Shown one piece after another: positions 1-12,397 of a DNA stretch of 64,000 nucleotides (position 1 is its first letter; each line of letters opens with the position of its first letter). Position numbers and translations under genes: made by a program. This DNA is from Ctena decussata (taxonomy: Eukaryota; Mollusca; Bivalvia; Lucinida; Lucinidae): positions 23,377,928-23,441,927 of the forward strand of contig OZ022513.1 in NCBI GenBank assembly GCA_963989385.1, read 5' to 3'. Below the pieces are notes generated by a model that had not been told where the DNA came from, did not search any database, and saw nothing but the letters and a program-made list of their open reading frames with translations.

Positions 1-505
1 TTATGCATAATTTCTTTTTCACAGGAATGAAATTCCTTTTTTCGAATCATTCCTTATGATTCCATTATCTTATTATCTGTTTCTATGTCTTAAAGTCGAA
101 AAAAAACTCCGTAATATTCAACGATTATCACAGGCACTATCGAGGGTGCCGCCATTTTGATGACGCTACCAAATGACGTTTGAATTCACCGTTTGACGTC
201 ACGTCACAATTAACGCCATACACGGGCTTGCTGTAGTCTTCTCAATACAAATTTTGTTCTTTATATGAATTTCAATTAGAAATTCCAAAAATGCAGATCT
301 GCCAAGAACCTAGTCGGAAGAGAAAGTCGCTTATGAATACAACATCGACAGGATGTCTGCATATGCTGTTAACCAAACCTTTGCTTGGAAACTGCGCTGA
401 GAATAGGATGTTGACATTATTACGATTTTCACACAGTTTCATACGACTTATGATTGTATGTGTGTATGTATTTATTGCTTTAAACGTATTCAAGATGCTG
501 TATAG

Positions 506-567
506 CAGTTCTTGTTAGTTTACTCAAGAAGCCATGCAGTTCTTGTTATTTTACTCAAGAAGCCATG
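506..567. repeat. Tandem duplication of 31 bp
   Basis: CAGTTCTTGTTAGTTTACTC...CCATG at 506-536 is repeated at 537-567 with one difference. Positions 1-505 show no recognisable feature beyond scattered TGACGT motifs at 170-210. Confidence 0.7.
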
Positions 568-647
568 TGGCTGACGCGGCTACCCCTGTTCGCATGAAAT
601 AATAGTTCCCCCTTCGTTTTGAAACAATTATTATCGTAGGTAAGAAA

Positions 648-803
648 AATTATCTATCATTGGTCTCCTATGCTCTCAGGGAAATCCCAACCCTCGGGCA
701 TACGGGGTGTGTTGGAAACTCGTCAAGCCTCGATTCCGACACATCCCGTATGCCCTCGGGTTAGGATTTCTCTGTCTGTATCGGAGACAAATGATAGATT
801 CTA
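648..803. mobile_element. Palindromic MITE
   Basis: Arms 648-716 and 737-803 are imperfect inverted repeats (ATCTATCATT..., CCCTCGGGCATACGGG) around a ~20-bp centre. Confidence 0.65.
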
Positions 804-1943
804 TTTAATTTCGGTGATCGAACGAGAATTGGTGTTTTCAAGGTAATATGGCGGTAGACAACAAATATTTCCAAAGTCTACTTTTGAGAGTTTGAGATCA
901 GTATATATATATTTAAAATTTAAAAATCCACAAATTCAATATCAACATAAAATTATGAAAAAAACAATCAAAACACTGAAGAAGAATTGAATTTTAAGAG
1001 CCTGTATGCATAAAAAGTCGGTGCTAATTAACAATTTTGTAATAGCGTATGAAACGTGTCTTTCCTATATAATTCAATACATTTTCCGCAAGTGATTGTG
1101 TTGATACGTGTTGAAGCGAATGATGAGATAAGATGCGATTGCATATTGGAAAACACAAGATTTTCTATATCTATTTATTTACTTATTTATTTTTCTATGG
1201 CTCGAGATCACGACCAATTTTCAAATATAGTCCATACTTTATAGTTTGTTTTCATCCAACAATGAAACATTTTCACAACATTCCTAACAGCTGATGCTCT
1301 CTTTTCTTCAAGTCTTTGAGACAAGTCTTTGAGACATGATAAACTATCATCTACGTCAATGCGACGTCACTGCGACATCATGTGCTCCCTGAGTAAGGGC
1401 ACCTACATGAAGAGTGAGATTCGGTTCTTCCAGTTACCTCTTGTGATGGGATTCTGAACTAATTATGTTACAGTTTCTAGAAGCCTATAAAAGACTCTTT
1501 TAATTTGCCGTAACAACCAGAATATTCATTCGAAGTGGCATTCTTGGAGACCAATGAACCAGGGAATTATTTGCGTTCAGAATATCTTGAAGGTGTTCAC
1601 AACCAATCGAGGAAATAACGATGGAATGATTGCTATTTCAGAACAATTTGCGAGAAAACAAGGCGCAGTCATATGAATCTGTTGGAAAGTGACTGAAATG
1701 ATAATAAGTCCCCTTTTTTCACTGCATTTTCATTCTCACTCGATGTTTATGATGGCTAGTTACGTCTTCTCATATGGAGTATCATCTGGTAGTGAGTGAA
1801 GATGGTAAACAAAGCCTGACAGACTAACTAAAGAGAATAGCTGAAAAAAAAATCATTTTCGCGCGAGAAATGCAACATTTCGGAGCGAAAAGTTCCGACT
1901 GTTTTAACATACAGCTCAGTAGTGCATTTTATAAAAAGTATCT
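804..1943. other. AT-rich spacer, no gene recognised
   Basis: No exon, tRNA or long repeat seen. A remnant of the GACGT-rich palindrome family may lie at 1340-1385 (CTACGTCAATGCGACGTCAC), and AAGTCTTTGAGAC is duplicated at about 1308-1335. Confidence 0.4.
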
Positions 1944-2052
1944 TCCCGGCAGGCACATGACGTCCACCAAATGACGTAATATTGACGTTGATGCGACATG
2001 ATGACGTCGTATCGATTTCAGTGATACGTCATTAGGACGTCTTGTGCCTGGT
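1944..2052. mobile_element. GACGT-rich palindromic MITE, copy 1
   Basis: Ends CCCGGCAGGCACATGACGT and GACGTCTTGTGCCTGG; the interior is repeated TGACGT motifs in both orientations. It belongs to a family with copies at 5204, 5327 and 59427. Confidence 0.7.
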
Positions 2053-2282
2053 TTTTTGGCTACGTCAAGGTTGAAGCATATTATTACTGGCGAATTAATC
2101 AATCTTATTGGTTTTAGTCTGAGTTTAGTTTGTTTAAGACTAGATAGCTTAAGGTGGTGATTTATGGTAAATGTAAATATCTGCATAAACCATAAATAAG
2201 AAGGTATCTTCCTGAAAGTTAGCAGACTTCTTATTTGTGTTGTTCTTTACAGTTTAGAGTACAAAATAGACGTTCATGCTGC

Positions 2283-2880
2283 TTAAAAAGTGTTTTTATA
2301 AGGAAAGATCAAAGGGTAGTTTCTGCGCAATAACAAAAAAAATTAACATCGTTATTGAAAATTTACGTAGTACTGAAGGTGCGTTATTGCATAAAGAAGA
2401 GCGTCCTAGCATTTTTTTATTCCAACTCTTTCTCAAATTGTAATTTAGACCAGATGAAAACGGTAGCTTTTTTCTCAAATGTTCAACCATGTACAAGGTA
2501 ATGTACACCGGATGCATTTATTAAAGATAGGGTAGGCAAGCATACCTATGTAACACCTACAGTATAAATATGCATTACTTACAAAATCACTGGTGTGTAG
2601 GTGAAATTGTTCAACCTTGTTAAAATAGTCTCACAGAGATACACATGATCAAAGAAAACTTGTTTAAGTTTGGTCAAAAATTTGGACACAGACCGAATCT
2701 TTTTTATCTGCTCAGCCTGATAATGTGTGAAAGAGTTTGAAAAAATAATTGCCAGGACGCTCTCCGTTATGCAACAAGAAACTCTCAGCACTAAGTATAT
2801 TTTCAAAAACAATATTTTGTTTTCAGATTATTGCGCACAAAATTACCCTTTGATCTTTCCTTATAAAAAACACTTTTTAA
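2283..2880. mobile_element. 598-bp inverted-repeat element flanked by TTAA
   Basis: Terminal inverted repeats of ~50 bp (2283-2333 and 2828-2880, with GGAAAGATCAAAGGGTA) begin and end in TTAA. There is no coding capacity. TTAA could be a target duplication, but the ends lack the usual piggyBac CCC. A second inverted pair, 2634-2668 with 3024-3058, crosses its right edge. Confidence 0.65.
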
Positions 2881-3112
2881 CATTAACAAATGCTGCATTT
2901 TGGGAGTCTGAATTGTGAGAAACAACATAAAGAAGGCATATGCTAAGTTTTGGAAAGATCAGTGGTATTTTGAGTGTTTTATGCAGATTTTTGTCTTTGC
3001 CTCAAATCAGTGATTATCACTACCTTAAACAAGTTTTCTTTGATCATGTGTATCTCTGTTTGTATGTTTATTTGAATACCTTTGTTGTGTGTCTGTCTCT
3101 TTGTTTTTTGTT

Positions 3113-3284
3113 GGGAGCCCCGGTAGGTCAGTGGGTTCAGCACTGGCCTACTGATCTAGCGGACCAGGTTCGAGTCGCGCTTGAGGCGAAAATATCTCCT
3201 ACCAGAAACGGGGTTACATAGCACATATCCTTTCATTATCGACCTGATATAACTGAAATACGGTTGAAAAGGACGTAAAATCGC
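3113..3284 (+). mobile_element. tRNA-derived SINE, family A
   Basis: A tRNA-like head (GCCCCGGTAGGTCAGTGGGT as A box, GGTTCGAGTC as B box) is followed by a body with AACGGGGTTAC, CTTTCATTATC, CCTGATATAACTG and GTTGAAAAGGACGTAAAATC. The same body recurs six more times in the window. Confidence 0.8.
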
Positions 3285-3456
3285 GCCATCAAACCACCAT
3301 TTGTCTTTGGTATGGTTAATTCAGTTAATGTTTACTATTCGACAGATTTCCCAGCCGGGTGATGCTCTAAATATATATGGTGTTTGTTAGCCAAATTGTT
3401 GCTTACAACGCAAAAAGAATAAATTCTTTTTTTGTAATATTCATTCGCATTCTTTA

Positions 3457-4264
3457 AGAGCCGCACCGTCGGAAAATTGCCACATGCGACGAGAAGAATC
3501 AGCCCAGTCTGTGGTAACATTTATGCGTTCAAAACATGTATAAACAATCTTGAGCATCATACACTGGAGCTCCGTAAAGTGTGCGGAAGGAATTGAAACT
3601 AATCGGACTGCATTCGATTTTACCAAGATGGGGTGAAGCACATACCTCGTGTCGTGATAAAACCAGTCCTATGTCATGCGCAAAACATGCGAGGTCAAAG
3701 AGAGTGAGTGAGTGAACTCGGGTTTAACGTCCCACCAACAACGAAGTCATATGGAGACGGGACCTCAGTTTAAAGTCTCATCCGAAAGACCGGAGAAGCG
3801 GGGGATCGATCTTGCGACCCCTGGATTGGTAGTCTGGAGTGTTATCCACTACACTACAGCCACTCCTGCGGGGTCAGAACAGGGTAGACTTCACATAGGA
3901 AAGACATCTTGGCACTTCCTGGTTGCGTAAACATACATATTTTGCTTCAAACATTATGGGCTGAACACACATTTTCCTGGCGCAGAGTCGTATCGTGATA
4001 AAATCAGCCTTATCGTATATATGCAAAACGCCTATGTCCAGACTAGTCTGAGCACTAGCACAATCAGAACAGGGTAGTGCACTGCACTTACTCTGACAGA
4101 GTACGCAGTTCCATAGACTTATGTTGATACCCACTGTTTTCGTAGAGCGTCAAACATATTTTGCCCGCACAAGGCTCTTAGCGTTAAACAGAAGAGATGA
4201 GCATAAACTGCACGTGCAAATATGACCGACCCTTGATTAGCTTGATTATCAATGATGTAACCCA
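3457..4264. repeat. Direct duplication, unit 1 (contains a SINE)
   Basis: About 630 bp of this unit match 4265-4970 at roughly 85% identity in the same order and orientation. A family B SINE (3700-3872) interrupts unit 1 only. No coding potential recognised. Confidence 0.75.
3700..3872 (-). mobile_element. tRNA-derived SINE, family B
   Basis: On the minus strand: head with TAGTGTAGTGGATAACACT (A box-like) and GGTCGCAAGATCGATCC (B box-like), body ending in GTTGGTGGGACGTTAAACCC and a CACT-rich tail. Copies also lie at 9950 and 12766. Confidence 0.75.
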
Positions 4265-4970
4265 AGAACCGCACCCTCGGAAAATTGCCCCATGCGACGG
4301 GAGAATCAGCCCAGTCTGGGGTAACAGCTGTGCGTTCACAATATGTATAAACAATCTTGAGCATCATACACTGGATCGCCATAAAGTGTGCGAAAGGAAT
4401 TGACACTAATCGAACTGCATTCGCTTTTACCAAGATGGGGTGGAACACATTTTTCCTTGCGCATACCTCGTGTCGTGGTAAAACCAGTCCTATGTCATAC
4501 GCAAAACACGCGTATCTAGACTAGATGCATGCGTAAACAGAACAGGGTAGACTACACATAGTCTAGACATATCTTGGTACCTCCTGGTTACGTATACTTA
4601 CATATTTCGCCGCAAACATTATGGGCTTAACACACATTTTCCTTGCGCAGGCCAAATGAGTCGTGTCGCGATAAAATCAGCCTTATGGTATTTGCAAAAC
4701 ACCTAAGTCCAGACTAGTCTTTGCGCTAGCACAATCCGAACAGGGTAGGCGCAATAACTATGCCTTCTGGGAATCAAACGGTGCACTGCACTTACTCTGA
4801 CAGACTACATAGTTGCATAGACTTATCTTGGTACCCGCTGTTTGCGTATAGCGTCAAACATATTTTGCCCGGACAAGGTTCATAACGTTTAACACAAGAG
4901 GTGAGCATAAAATGCACGTGCAAATATGACCGACCCTTGATTATCAATGATGTAACACAAGAGCTGCTAG
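4265..4970. repeat. Direct duplication, unit 2
   Basis: Second copy of the 3457-4264 unit, without the SINE. Shared landmarks are AATCTTGAGCATCATACACT, ATTTTACCAAGATGGGGTG-like and GACCGACCCTTGATTA. Confidence 0.75.
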
Positions 4971-5203
4971 ATTAACAAACAATTGCCGCAGTAATCCTAA
5001 ATTTTGGGATAGATGTATCTGAGAAATCAGTTAAGAATCAGAGCAAGATGTGCAATGCGTCATGTCCTATCAGTATTTTTGACAAACTGTCGGCTAGTAT
5101 AAGCACCTGTTCAAATTTTAGAATAATTACTGTAGTTGTAAGGTGTCCAAATAGAAAGGGTACATTAAAACGATGCAAACTGTTTGAACAGCATTACATG
5201 ACG

Positions 5204-5311
5204 CCCAGCAGGCACATGACGTCGTAATGATGTCGAAATGGGGTCGATGCGATGCCCCCATGCCGCATCGACGTCAATACTACGTCATTATGACGTCTTG
5301 TACTTACTGGG
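5204..5311. mobile_element. GACGT-rich palindromic MITE, copy 2
   Basis: Ends CCCAGCAGGCACATGACGTC and GACGTCTTGTACTTACTGGG with multiple GACGTC motifs between. Confidence 0.75.
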
Positions 5312-5326
5312 CAGTAAAGTATATTT

Positions 5327-5423
5327 CCCAGCGGGCACATGATGTCAGAATGACGTCGATACAATGTAATCTGGTTGCGTCGACGTCAATGCGACGTCAT
5401 TATAACGTTGTATGCCAGCTGGG
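5327..5423. mobile_element. GACGT-rich palindromic MITE, copy 3
   Basis: Starts CCCAGCGGGCACATGATGTC and ends GTTGTATGCCAGCTGGG. It lies only 15 bp from copy 2. Confidence 0.75.
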
Positions 5424-5707
5424 TAGTATGTATCAATGTGAAGACTTGATCCGTTTCTTTGGGCTTTCCATAAGGTATCAGAAAAAAAATGATATTGGAA
5501 GTCTGTCCACAGTCACAACTAAGTATTCTAGGTCCACGTTTCATTAACATCGATCTTCAGACGAAGAAAGCAATTCGATAGGGAAAAAAAATAATGCCAA
5601 AACTTGTACATATTGCCAAAATTTATAAATTCAGCATTTCGATCATACAAAACTGAAATTGACAAGAAAAATGTCATAACTGCCTTTTTAATTTATCTAT
5701 TATATTT

Positions 5708-6480
5708 AGCTCACCTGAGCCTGTAGGCTCATAGGTGAGCTTATAGTATAGCCAGGCATCCGTCCGTCCGTCCGTCGACCGTCCGTCGTCAACATTTTCA
5801 AATATCTTCTCCTCTGAAACCACTAGGCCGATTGAAGCCATATTTTATATAGGCCTAACTAGGTCGGCAGAACGAAAGTTTGTTCGGGGTATCTGGGTCA
5901 CATGACCAAGATGGCCGCAACGCCCATATATGGTAAAAACCCTTCAAATCTCTTCTTCTCCAGAACCGAACGGCCTATGACCTTGAAACCTATTATGTAG
6001 CAACGGGCATACGAGCCCATCATAGTTTATACAAATGATGACCGTAGGTTAACATTGACCTAATTTACGGCACTGTCAACTTTGGTACGTTAGGTTTTTT
6101 ATGGAAAAATGCTTAAACAGCGGATTTCTCTGAAACTATTTAAGTTTAAGGTATAATATTTTGTATATCTGGTTAACTAAATGACCGAATGAAGAAATTA
6201 TGTCGAATAAAGTCAAGGTCATTCATTGACTTTTGTTCAAGGACATTTAGATTCTGTCTCCGCTCAACATTTTCAATCATCTTCTCCTCTGAAACCACTG
6301 AGCCGATTGAAGCTTTATTTCATATGGAGCCTACCTAGGTCGGGGGTACAAAGGTTTGTTCGGGGTATCTGAATCACATGACCAAGATGGCCACCAAACC
6401 CATATATGGTAAAAACCCTTCAAAACTTTAATTTAATTTTTCGAAAAAGGGGCATAATTCTATAAGTACATGGCAGATGG
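5708..6480 (+). mobile_element. Truncated element of the AGCTCACCTGAGCC family
   Basis: It starts with a hairpin (GCTCACCTGAGCCTGTAGGC/TCATAGGTGAGC), then GTCCGTCCGTCC, CTTCTCCTCTGAAACCACT, GACCAAGATGGCCGCAAC and CCATATATGGTAAAAACCC. About 1.5 tandem units, in reverse orientation to the large array at 52.7-55.6 kb. Confidence 0.75.
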
Positions 6481-7184
6481 AAAAGAAAAAAAAGACGGGT
6501 CTGCTTGTTTTTCATGCTCTATCCACCTTTTAAATATCACGGCCTCAGCAGTTATTGTCCTTGAGAAACAGACTACCCATAATTATGTTTTATACAGATG
6601 GAAAAGGGAAATAACTCAGCATAGCAACCACTTAAGTCATTTTATAAATACGCCCCCAGCTGACGTCAAACGAGTGACCGCCCATCTGAAATCAAGGAGA
6701 ATGGAAAATGAAAAAAAAGGAAATGACCTTATGCCGTCATGTAAAAAAGAAAGAATGTAACGGTTGTTCACACTGATCGGGAAAGCCAGATACTTTTGCA
6801 TCAGAAGCCAAATCTGTTAAGGATTGCAATTCAAGGTCGACATGTCACGTCTAAAGCATATCGTGAATCCAATCGTTCCAATAGTGTTACTGCAAATAAA
6901 GGGCAGGGGTTCAGGTTGTGAGTGTAGGTTCACATATGGCATGTATGATACGGTATCTAGGGTTTACAAGGGTGTCAATAGGATCCTGTGGTGAAAAATA
7001 CTGGGGCGAGTATTTGCAGCAATGTTCCTGAGCATAGGTGCAGCAATAGTTCCTGGGGTTCTAGACGATTCTGAGAACGACAGCGTCGCAAGGTTGGCGG
7101 AAGAGCAATTGTTAATAAAAAAATCAGCAACTGTTTGAAAGGTGAAAAACTGTATTGCTATTAGGGTTCCATCTGAATTATTTC
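6481..7184. other. No gene recognised
   Basis: A 96-codon open frame at 6470-6760 has no recognisable domain and begins inside the preceding repeat. Nothing else stands out. Confidence 0.3.
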
Positions 7185-7279
7185 ACTACCTACTGGCCAT
7201 GCAACGTGGAATCAAAACTGATTCAACTTCATGGCGTTGAATCAATGTTGATTCATCGTTGTTAGCCTGCTGGGTAGTG
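7185..7279. mobile_element. Short palindromic MITE (TTGAATCAA type)
   Basis: Ends CACTACCTACTGGC and GCCTGCTGGGTAGTG are inverted; interior GATTCAAC/GTTGAATC repeats. The tips (CCCAGCAGGC) resemble those of the GACGT-rich family. Confidence 0.65.
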
Positions 7280-7406
7280 CTGATATGCACTATGAATAAA
7301 AGATTCAACTGTAAGTCAGAGACACGGCTGCAGTAATACCAATGTCGACGAAAGCCTTCCAGAATTGGATCAACTCATAAAAGTAAGCAAATTCTTTTTT
7401 TTTTCA

Positions 7407-7610
7407 GATGGCTGGATGGATGACTCGCGATTTTACGTCCTTTTCAACAGTATTTCAGTCATATTAGAATGATTGGATGGTGATATAAAATTAAAGAATA
7501 TGTGCAAAAAGAACCCCGTTTATGGTTGAAAAGATTTCCACCCCGGGCATCGAACGCGGGACTGCTAGACCAGTAGGCCAGCGCTTAACCTACTGAGCTA
7601 CTGGGGCTCT
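7407..7610 (-). mobile_element. SINE family A copy
   Basis: On the minus strand it starts AGAGCCCCAGTAGCTCAGTA and ends in a GGAT/CATC-type tail. Next to its 5' end lies a run of about 22 T. Confidence 0.85.
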
Positions 7611-8030
7611 TTTTTTTTTTTTTTTTTTTTTTGAGAGTCGATTCCTATTTAGAAAAAGGGGGTGAGGGGGGGGTAAAAATGAAAATGTCTGAGTGTTTCT
7701 CCTGAAATTGAACCCATTCATTTTTAAGTAATAAAATAATTATTCTAATGTGTTTATTCTAAAACGACTTCTTTAAGAAGTCGCAGTGCAGTTTTGATAA
7801 ATAATTAACGTTGTGATTTTCCGGCCCACTTATTTATCACTGGTGCTGACCGCTAATTAGTCTAGCTAAATTTTCTCTGATGTCAATGACGATGAATTAA
7901 TTTAACAGAGCTGCAAAAGCCCGCAAGTCCCCAATTTGCTGGTCATAAAATACAGTCAACAACAAGGTAACAGTTTTTGCTCGTGTACTTTGTCGTTGAG
8001 AGCCGTGTTTTTACAGCTTCTGACTCTATT

Positions 8031-8240
8031 GGATGGATGGGAGGATAGATGGACGACGCGAATTTACGTCTTTCTGACAGTATTTCAGTCATATCAGGAC
8101 GATGGTAGGTGATAATGAAATGCTGTGTGCAATGGAACCTCGTTTACTGTTGGAACGATTTCCACTTTCAGCGAGTCTCGGAACGCGGACCCGCTAGACC
8201 AGAAGGCCAGCGCTTAACCTACTGAGCTACCGGGGCTCTT
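8031..8240 (-). mobile_element. SINE family A copy
   Basis: Minus strand; AGAGCCCCGGTAGCTCAGTA head, body with TCAGTCATATCAGGACGATG on the plus strand, GGATGGATGG tail at 8031. Between 7611 and 8030 there is G-rich sequence (7660-7675) but nothing else. Confidence 0.85.
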
Positions 8241-8552
8241 GAATCTACTGGAATATCTACACCAGTTTCATTCTGAATACTCCCGCGTTCGCAGCTTTTC
8301 CGCTCTTGAACCGACAATTGTATAAACTGGGGCTGAACTAGTTTTTTTGCACGTAATCTCACATTCTCTTCTGATGTCTGATGCACTTACACAAAGAAGT
8401 AATGTTCGGTGTGCGTAAGGCCTCCTAACTGTCTGTAAGACATCATAGAAAAAACATAAAAAAATCATCAGAAACATTTGATGAAACAAAGTTTGAGCAC
8501 GATGCGCCTCATCAAAGACATTGGTGGTCAGACTTTTAGTATCAATAATTAA

Positions 8553-8729
8553 TAGCGACACGACAAAGTAATCAAAGTGGCATGTGCGCTCAGCGAAGAC
8601 TCAAATCAGCCTGGGCATCTGCCCTGTCTAATCAGAGGCTTTGCTGTCGGCATTAATGTGAGTAGACTCTTAGTTATCCTTTAAGCGTACGTCAGACTCT
8701 GATCAGACTCTTTTGTCGTGTCGCGGTTC
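8553..8729. mobile_element. MITE family C (GAGCCGCGACACGA), degenerate
   Basis: AGCGACACGAC at the left, GTCGTGTCGCGGTTCA at the right, and ACTCTGATCAGACT in the interior. Full-length copies lie at 26.4, 30.5, 34.8 and 36.2 kb. Confidence 0.65.
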
Positions 8730-8954
8730 AAATAACTTTTCAATATGTTCTTTGAAGATGCCAATATCGTCAAAGATTGGCTAGATTAAGAAATCTTCTT
8801 TTTTTTCTGACAGAACGTCAGAGAGAAACGATTTTAATCTGTAGAAAATGAGGTCCACATTTAACCATTTTTCAGTGATTGATCATGCATGCCAGTGACG
8901 CTTCACCATGGTCAAGAAACCAATATATGTACCTATGATCAAACCAATATGGTA

Positions 8955-9497
8955 TTAATGGGCATTTCCAAGTTAATCAGAATCAGAATCGGACACTGTT
9001 ACTGACAAATTTACCTATACATCTGGAAGGGGCGGGGGGTGGGGGGGGGGGGGGTTTCAAGCTTATTTACCGATGCTAATTGCAGGGCCGATTCATAGTA
9101 AAACTTTGTTTAATTTAAACAACCAAAAGGCGTAACTTTGGCTAGCATATTAAAATCACACCGCCTGTCTGTCATTGTGTCAGTGCGTTACAAAGCGTAA
9201 GGTGGCATAACTGTAAAAGTGCCGAAGCTTTATTCAACCAAACTTCACATATAAGTAAACCATAATTGGAAGGCGTGTCGGGCACATGATTTAGGTTCCC
9301 ATACCCAGGGTCAAGGTCACAGGTAAAGGTCGAAGGTCAAATCCTTTATCTGTAATTACTTAAAAGGATATTTAAGGTAAATAAGAGGTAACGGTTTCCC
9401 ATAGCCTAATGGCCGTAGGGGTAGTGGAGGCTAGAGGCGGAAAGGCGGAGTTATCCCTACCTTTCGCTGCCTTATCATTTCCTGATTCGAAACAGGC
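8955..9497. repeat. Left arm of a diverged 5-kb inverted repeat
   Basis: It matches 13411-13987 in reverse: AAGTTAATCAGAATCAGAAT, a G run (C run on the other side), GGTCAAGGTCACAGG, TAAATAAGAGGTAACGG and CTTATCATTTCCTGATTCGA. Identity is perhaps 75-85%. Confidence 0.65.
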
Positions 9498-9616
9498 ACT
9501 ATGCTGTGTCGACCGAGAAATATTTCCAGTCGCGAGTTGACCGAAACCGGAAATCAAACTCACGACCCTCTGCAGCGTAACCTAGAGTTTATAACCACTC
9601 GACCTTGGCGCCTCTT
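9395..9616 (-). mobile_element. tRNA-derived SINE, family D
   Basis: Minus-strand head GGCGCCAAGGTCGAGTGGTT (A box like tRNA-Leu/Ser); body ending ACGGCCATTAGGCTATGGG. Other copies at 40768 and 55733. A truncated copy is in the right inverted arm (13411-13540). Confidence 0.6.
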
Positions 9617-9949
9617 TATTGAAGATCAAAAATCATAAATAAATCAGTTTTTAAACTTGGTTTTATTAATGAAATCGGCCAACCGTGGATCTGCCAGGGT
9701 ATGACATGTACACTAATTATGTTTACCGTAAAGATCCTAAGTTTTTGGGCAGATAGGTCTACACAAACAGCGGAAACTGAGATCAGACTGCTCCCTAGGT
9801 ACCTGTCTGCTCAGGGTCTACAACGATGCCATCCAATTTATGCATCTTTGTAGGCATTAATCTGCGCATCTTTATAGGCATTTCTTTATAGTAGAACCAG
9901 AGTAACAGGGGGATAAAGAGTAGGGCTAGGGCTGGCTGTGCTTGCAGCA

Positions 9950-10127
9950 GGCAGGAGTGACGGTAGGGTATTGGATAACCCGCTGGACCAGCTGGACTAC
10001 CCATCCAGGGGTTGCAAGATCGATCTCTCACTCCTCCGCTCTTTTGGATGAGACCTCAAAGCAAGGCCCCGTCTCTGTATGACCTATTTGTAGTTGGACG
10101 TTAAGCCCGAGTACACTCACTCACTCG
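9950..10127 (+). mobile_element. SINE family B copy
   Basis: GCAGGAGTGACGGTAGGGTA head, GGGGTTGCAAGATCGATCTC B-box region, ending GTTGGACGTTAAGCCCGAGT and CACTCACTCACTC. Confidence 0.75.
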
Positions 10128-10165
10128 CTTGCAACAAGTACAGAATGGAGTTTGTCTGTCATTTT

Positions 10166-12397
10166 TATGCCCCCAATTTAACTGTGGGGACATATTGGTT
10201 TGGGCCTGTCCGTCTGTCAGTCCGTCTGTCCGCTATCTGTAAGTCAAGAACTGTAAGAGCTAGGAGCTTCGAACTTTATACACATGATCAGTATGAAAAA
10301 TAAGCGAACACGTGTTTCTTTTTCGGGGATCACATATTTTCAGTGTTATGCCCCTTTTTCGACTTAGCCTGTGGAACCTTGTGAACAAAATATCTCAAGG
10401 ACCCCTGATGCTAGGATCATGACGTTTTGCAGGATGACAATGCCAAAGGTGTAGATGACCTGATTAACTTTTGATAAAAAATGTGAATTTTTGACCGAGT
10501 TAAGCCCCTTTTCGACTTAATGCATTGTAAGCCTATGTAACCTTGTGAACAAAATATCTCAAGAACCCCTGATGCTAGGAGCATGATTTTTTGCAGGGAA
10601 ATACTGCCTAAGGTGTTGATGACCTGATTAACTTTTGAAAAAAAATATACATTTTTGACCGAGTTATGCCCCTTTTCGACTTGCATTAAAGCCTATGGTA
10701 CAAAGGTACCCTTACATACAGTCAAGAACAGTAAGAGCTAGGAACTTGAAACTTCATACACATGATAAGTATGGAAAATAAACAGACCCGTATTTTTTTT
10801 ATTTTTCTGCCTGTCATGTATTTCCAGAGTAATGCCCCTTTTTCGACTTCAACTTTGGAACCTTGTGAAATATCTCAAGAACCCCTGATGCTATGATCAT
10901 GAGATTTTGCAGGATGACAATGCTCAAGGTGTAGATGACCTGAATAACTTTTGAAACAAAATCGTGAATTTTGACCAAGGTATGCCCTTTTTCGACTTAA
11001 AGCATTGTAAGCCAATGGAACCTTGTGAACAAAATATCTGGAATCCCTGATGCTAGGATCATGATTTTTGCAGGAAGATACTGCCTGTGGTGTAGATGAC
11101 TAGATAAACTTTTGAAAAAAAATCGTAAATTTTTGACTGAGTTAAGCCCCTTTTACGACTTAGTGCATTGAAGCCTATGGTACAAAGGTACCTTTACATG
11201 CAGTCAAGAACCGTAAGAGCTAGGAACTTGAAACTTCATAATCAGTATCAAAAATAAGCGAATACATGTTGTTGTTTTTTTCCGCGGGTCACATATTTCC
11301 AGAGTTATGCCCCTTTTTCGACTTAGCCTGTGGAACCTTGTGAACAAAATATCTCAAGTACCCCTGATGCTAGGATCATGAGGTTTTGCAGGTTGACAAT
11401 GCCCGAGGTGTAGATGACCTGATTAACTTTTGAGAAAGAAAAGTTCGTGAATTTTTGACCGAGTTATGCCCCCTTTTCGACTTAAAGCATTGTAAGCCTA
11501 TGGAACCTTGTGAACAAAATATCTGGAGAACCCCTGATGCTAGGATCATGATTTTTAGCAGGAAGATTCTGCCTGTGGTGTAGATGACCTAATTAACTTT
11601 TGAAAAAAAAATCATAAATTTTTGACCGAGTAAAGCCCCTTTTACAACTTAGTGCATTGAAGCCTATGGTACAAAGGTAACTTCACATACAGTCAAGAAT
11701 CGTAAGAGCTAGGAACTTGAAACTTTATACACATGATCAGTTTGAAAAAATAAGCGAACACTTTTTTTTCTTTTTTTCTTCGTGGGTCATATATTTCCAG
11801 AGTTATGCCCCTTTTGTAACTTAGCCAGTGGAACCTTGTGAAAAAAATATCTCAAGAACCCCTGATGCTAGGATCATGTGGTTTTGCAGGATGACAATGC
11901 CAAAGGTGTAGATGACCTTATTAATTTTTTGGGGAAAAAATGTGAATTTTTGACCGAGTTATGCCCCTTTTTCGACTTAATGCATTGTTAGCCTATGGAA
12001 CCTTGTGAACAAAATATCTGGAGAACCCCTGATGCTAGGATCATGATTTTTTTTTGCAGGAAGATACCGCCTATGGTGTAGATGACCTGATTAACTTTTG
12101 AAAAAAAATCGTGAATGTTTGATCGAGTTATGCCCATTTTTCAACTTAGTGCATTATTTGCCTATGAAACCTTGTGAACAAAATATCTGGAGAACTCCTG
12201 ATGCTAGGATCATGATCTTTTGCAGGAAGATATTGCCTAAGGTTTAGATGACCTGATAAACTTTCGAAAACAATTCGTAAATTTTTGACTGAGTTAAGCC
12301 CCTTTTTCGACTTAGTGCATTGAAGCTATGGCACAAAGGTATAAGCATTATTGGATGAACCTTCTTTAGAGGCAAGCATATGGTAGGGGGCATATTG
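10166..12397. mobile_element. 2.2-kb element with tandem core, TATGCCCCC/GGGGGCATA ends
   Basis: It opens TATGCCCCCAATTTAACTGT and closes GGTAGGGGGCATA. The core repeats CCCTGATGCTAGGATCATGA about nine times at alternating spacings of ~165 and ~320 bp, giving a ~480-bp higher unit with GACCGAGTTATGCCCCTTTT. No coding capacity; the mobilisation mechanism is unknown (possibly Helitron-like). Confidence 0.7.
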
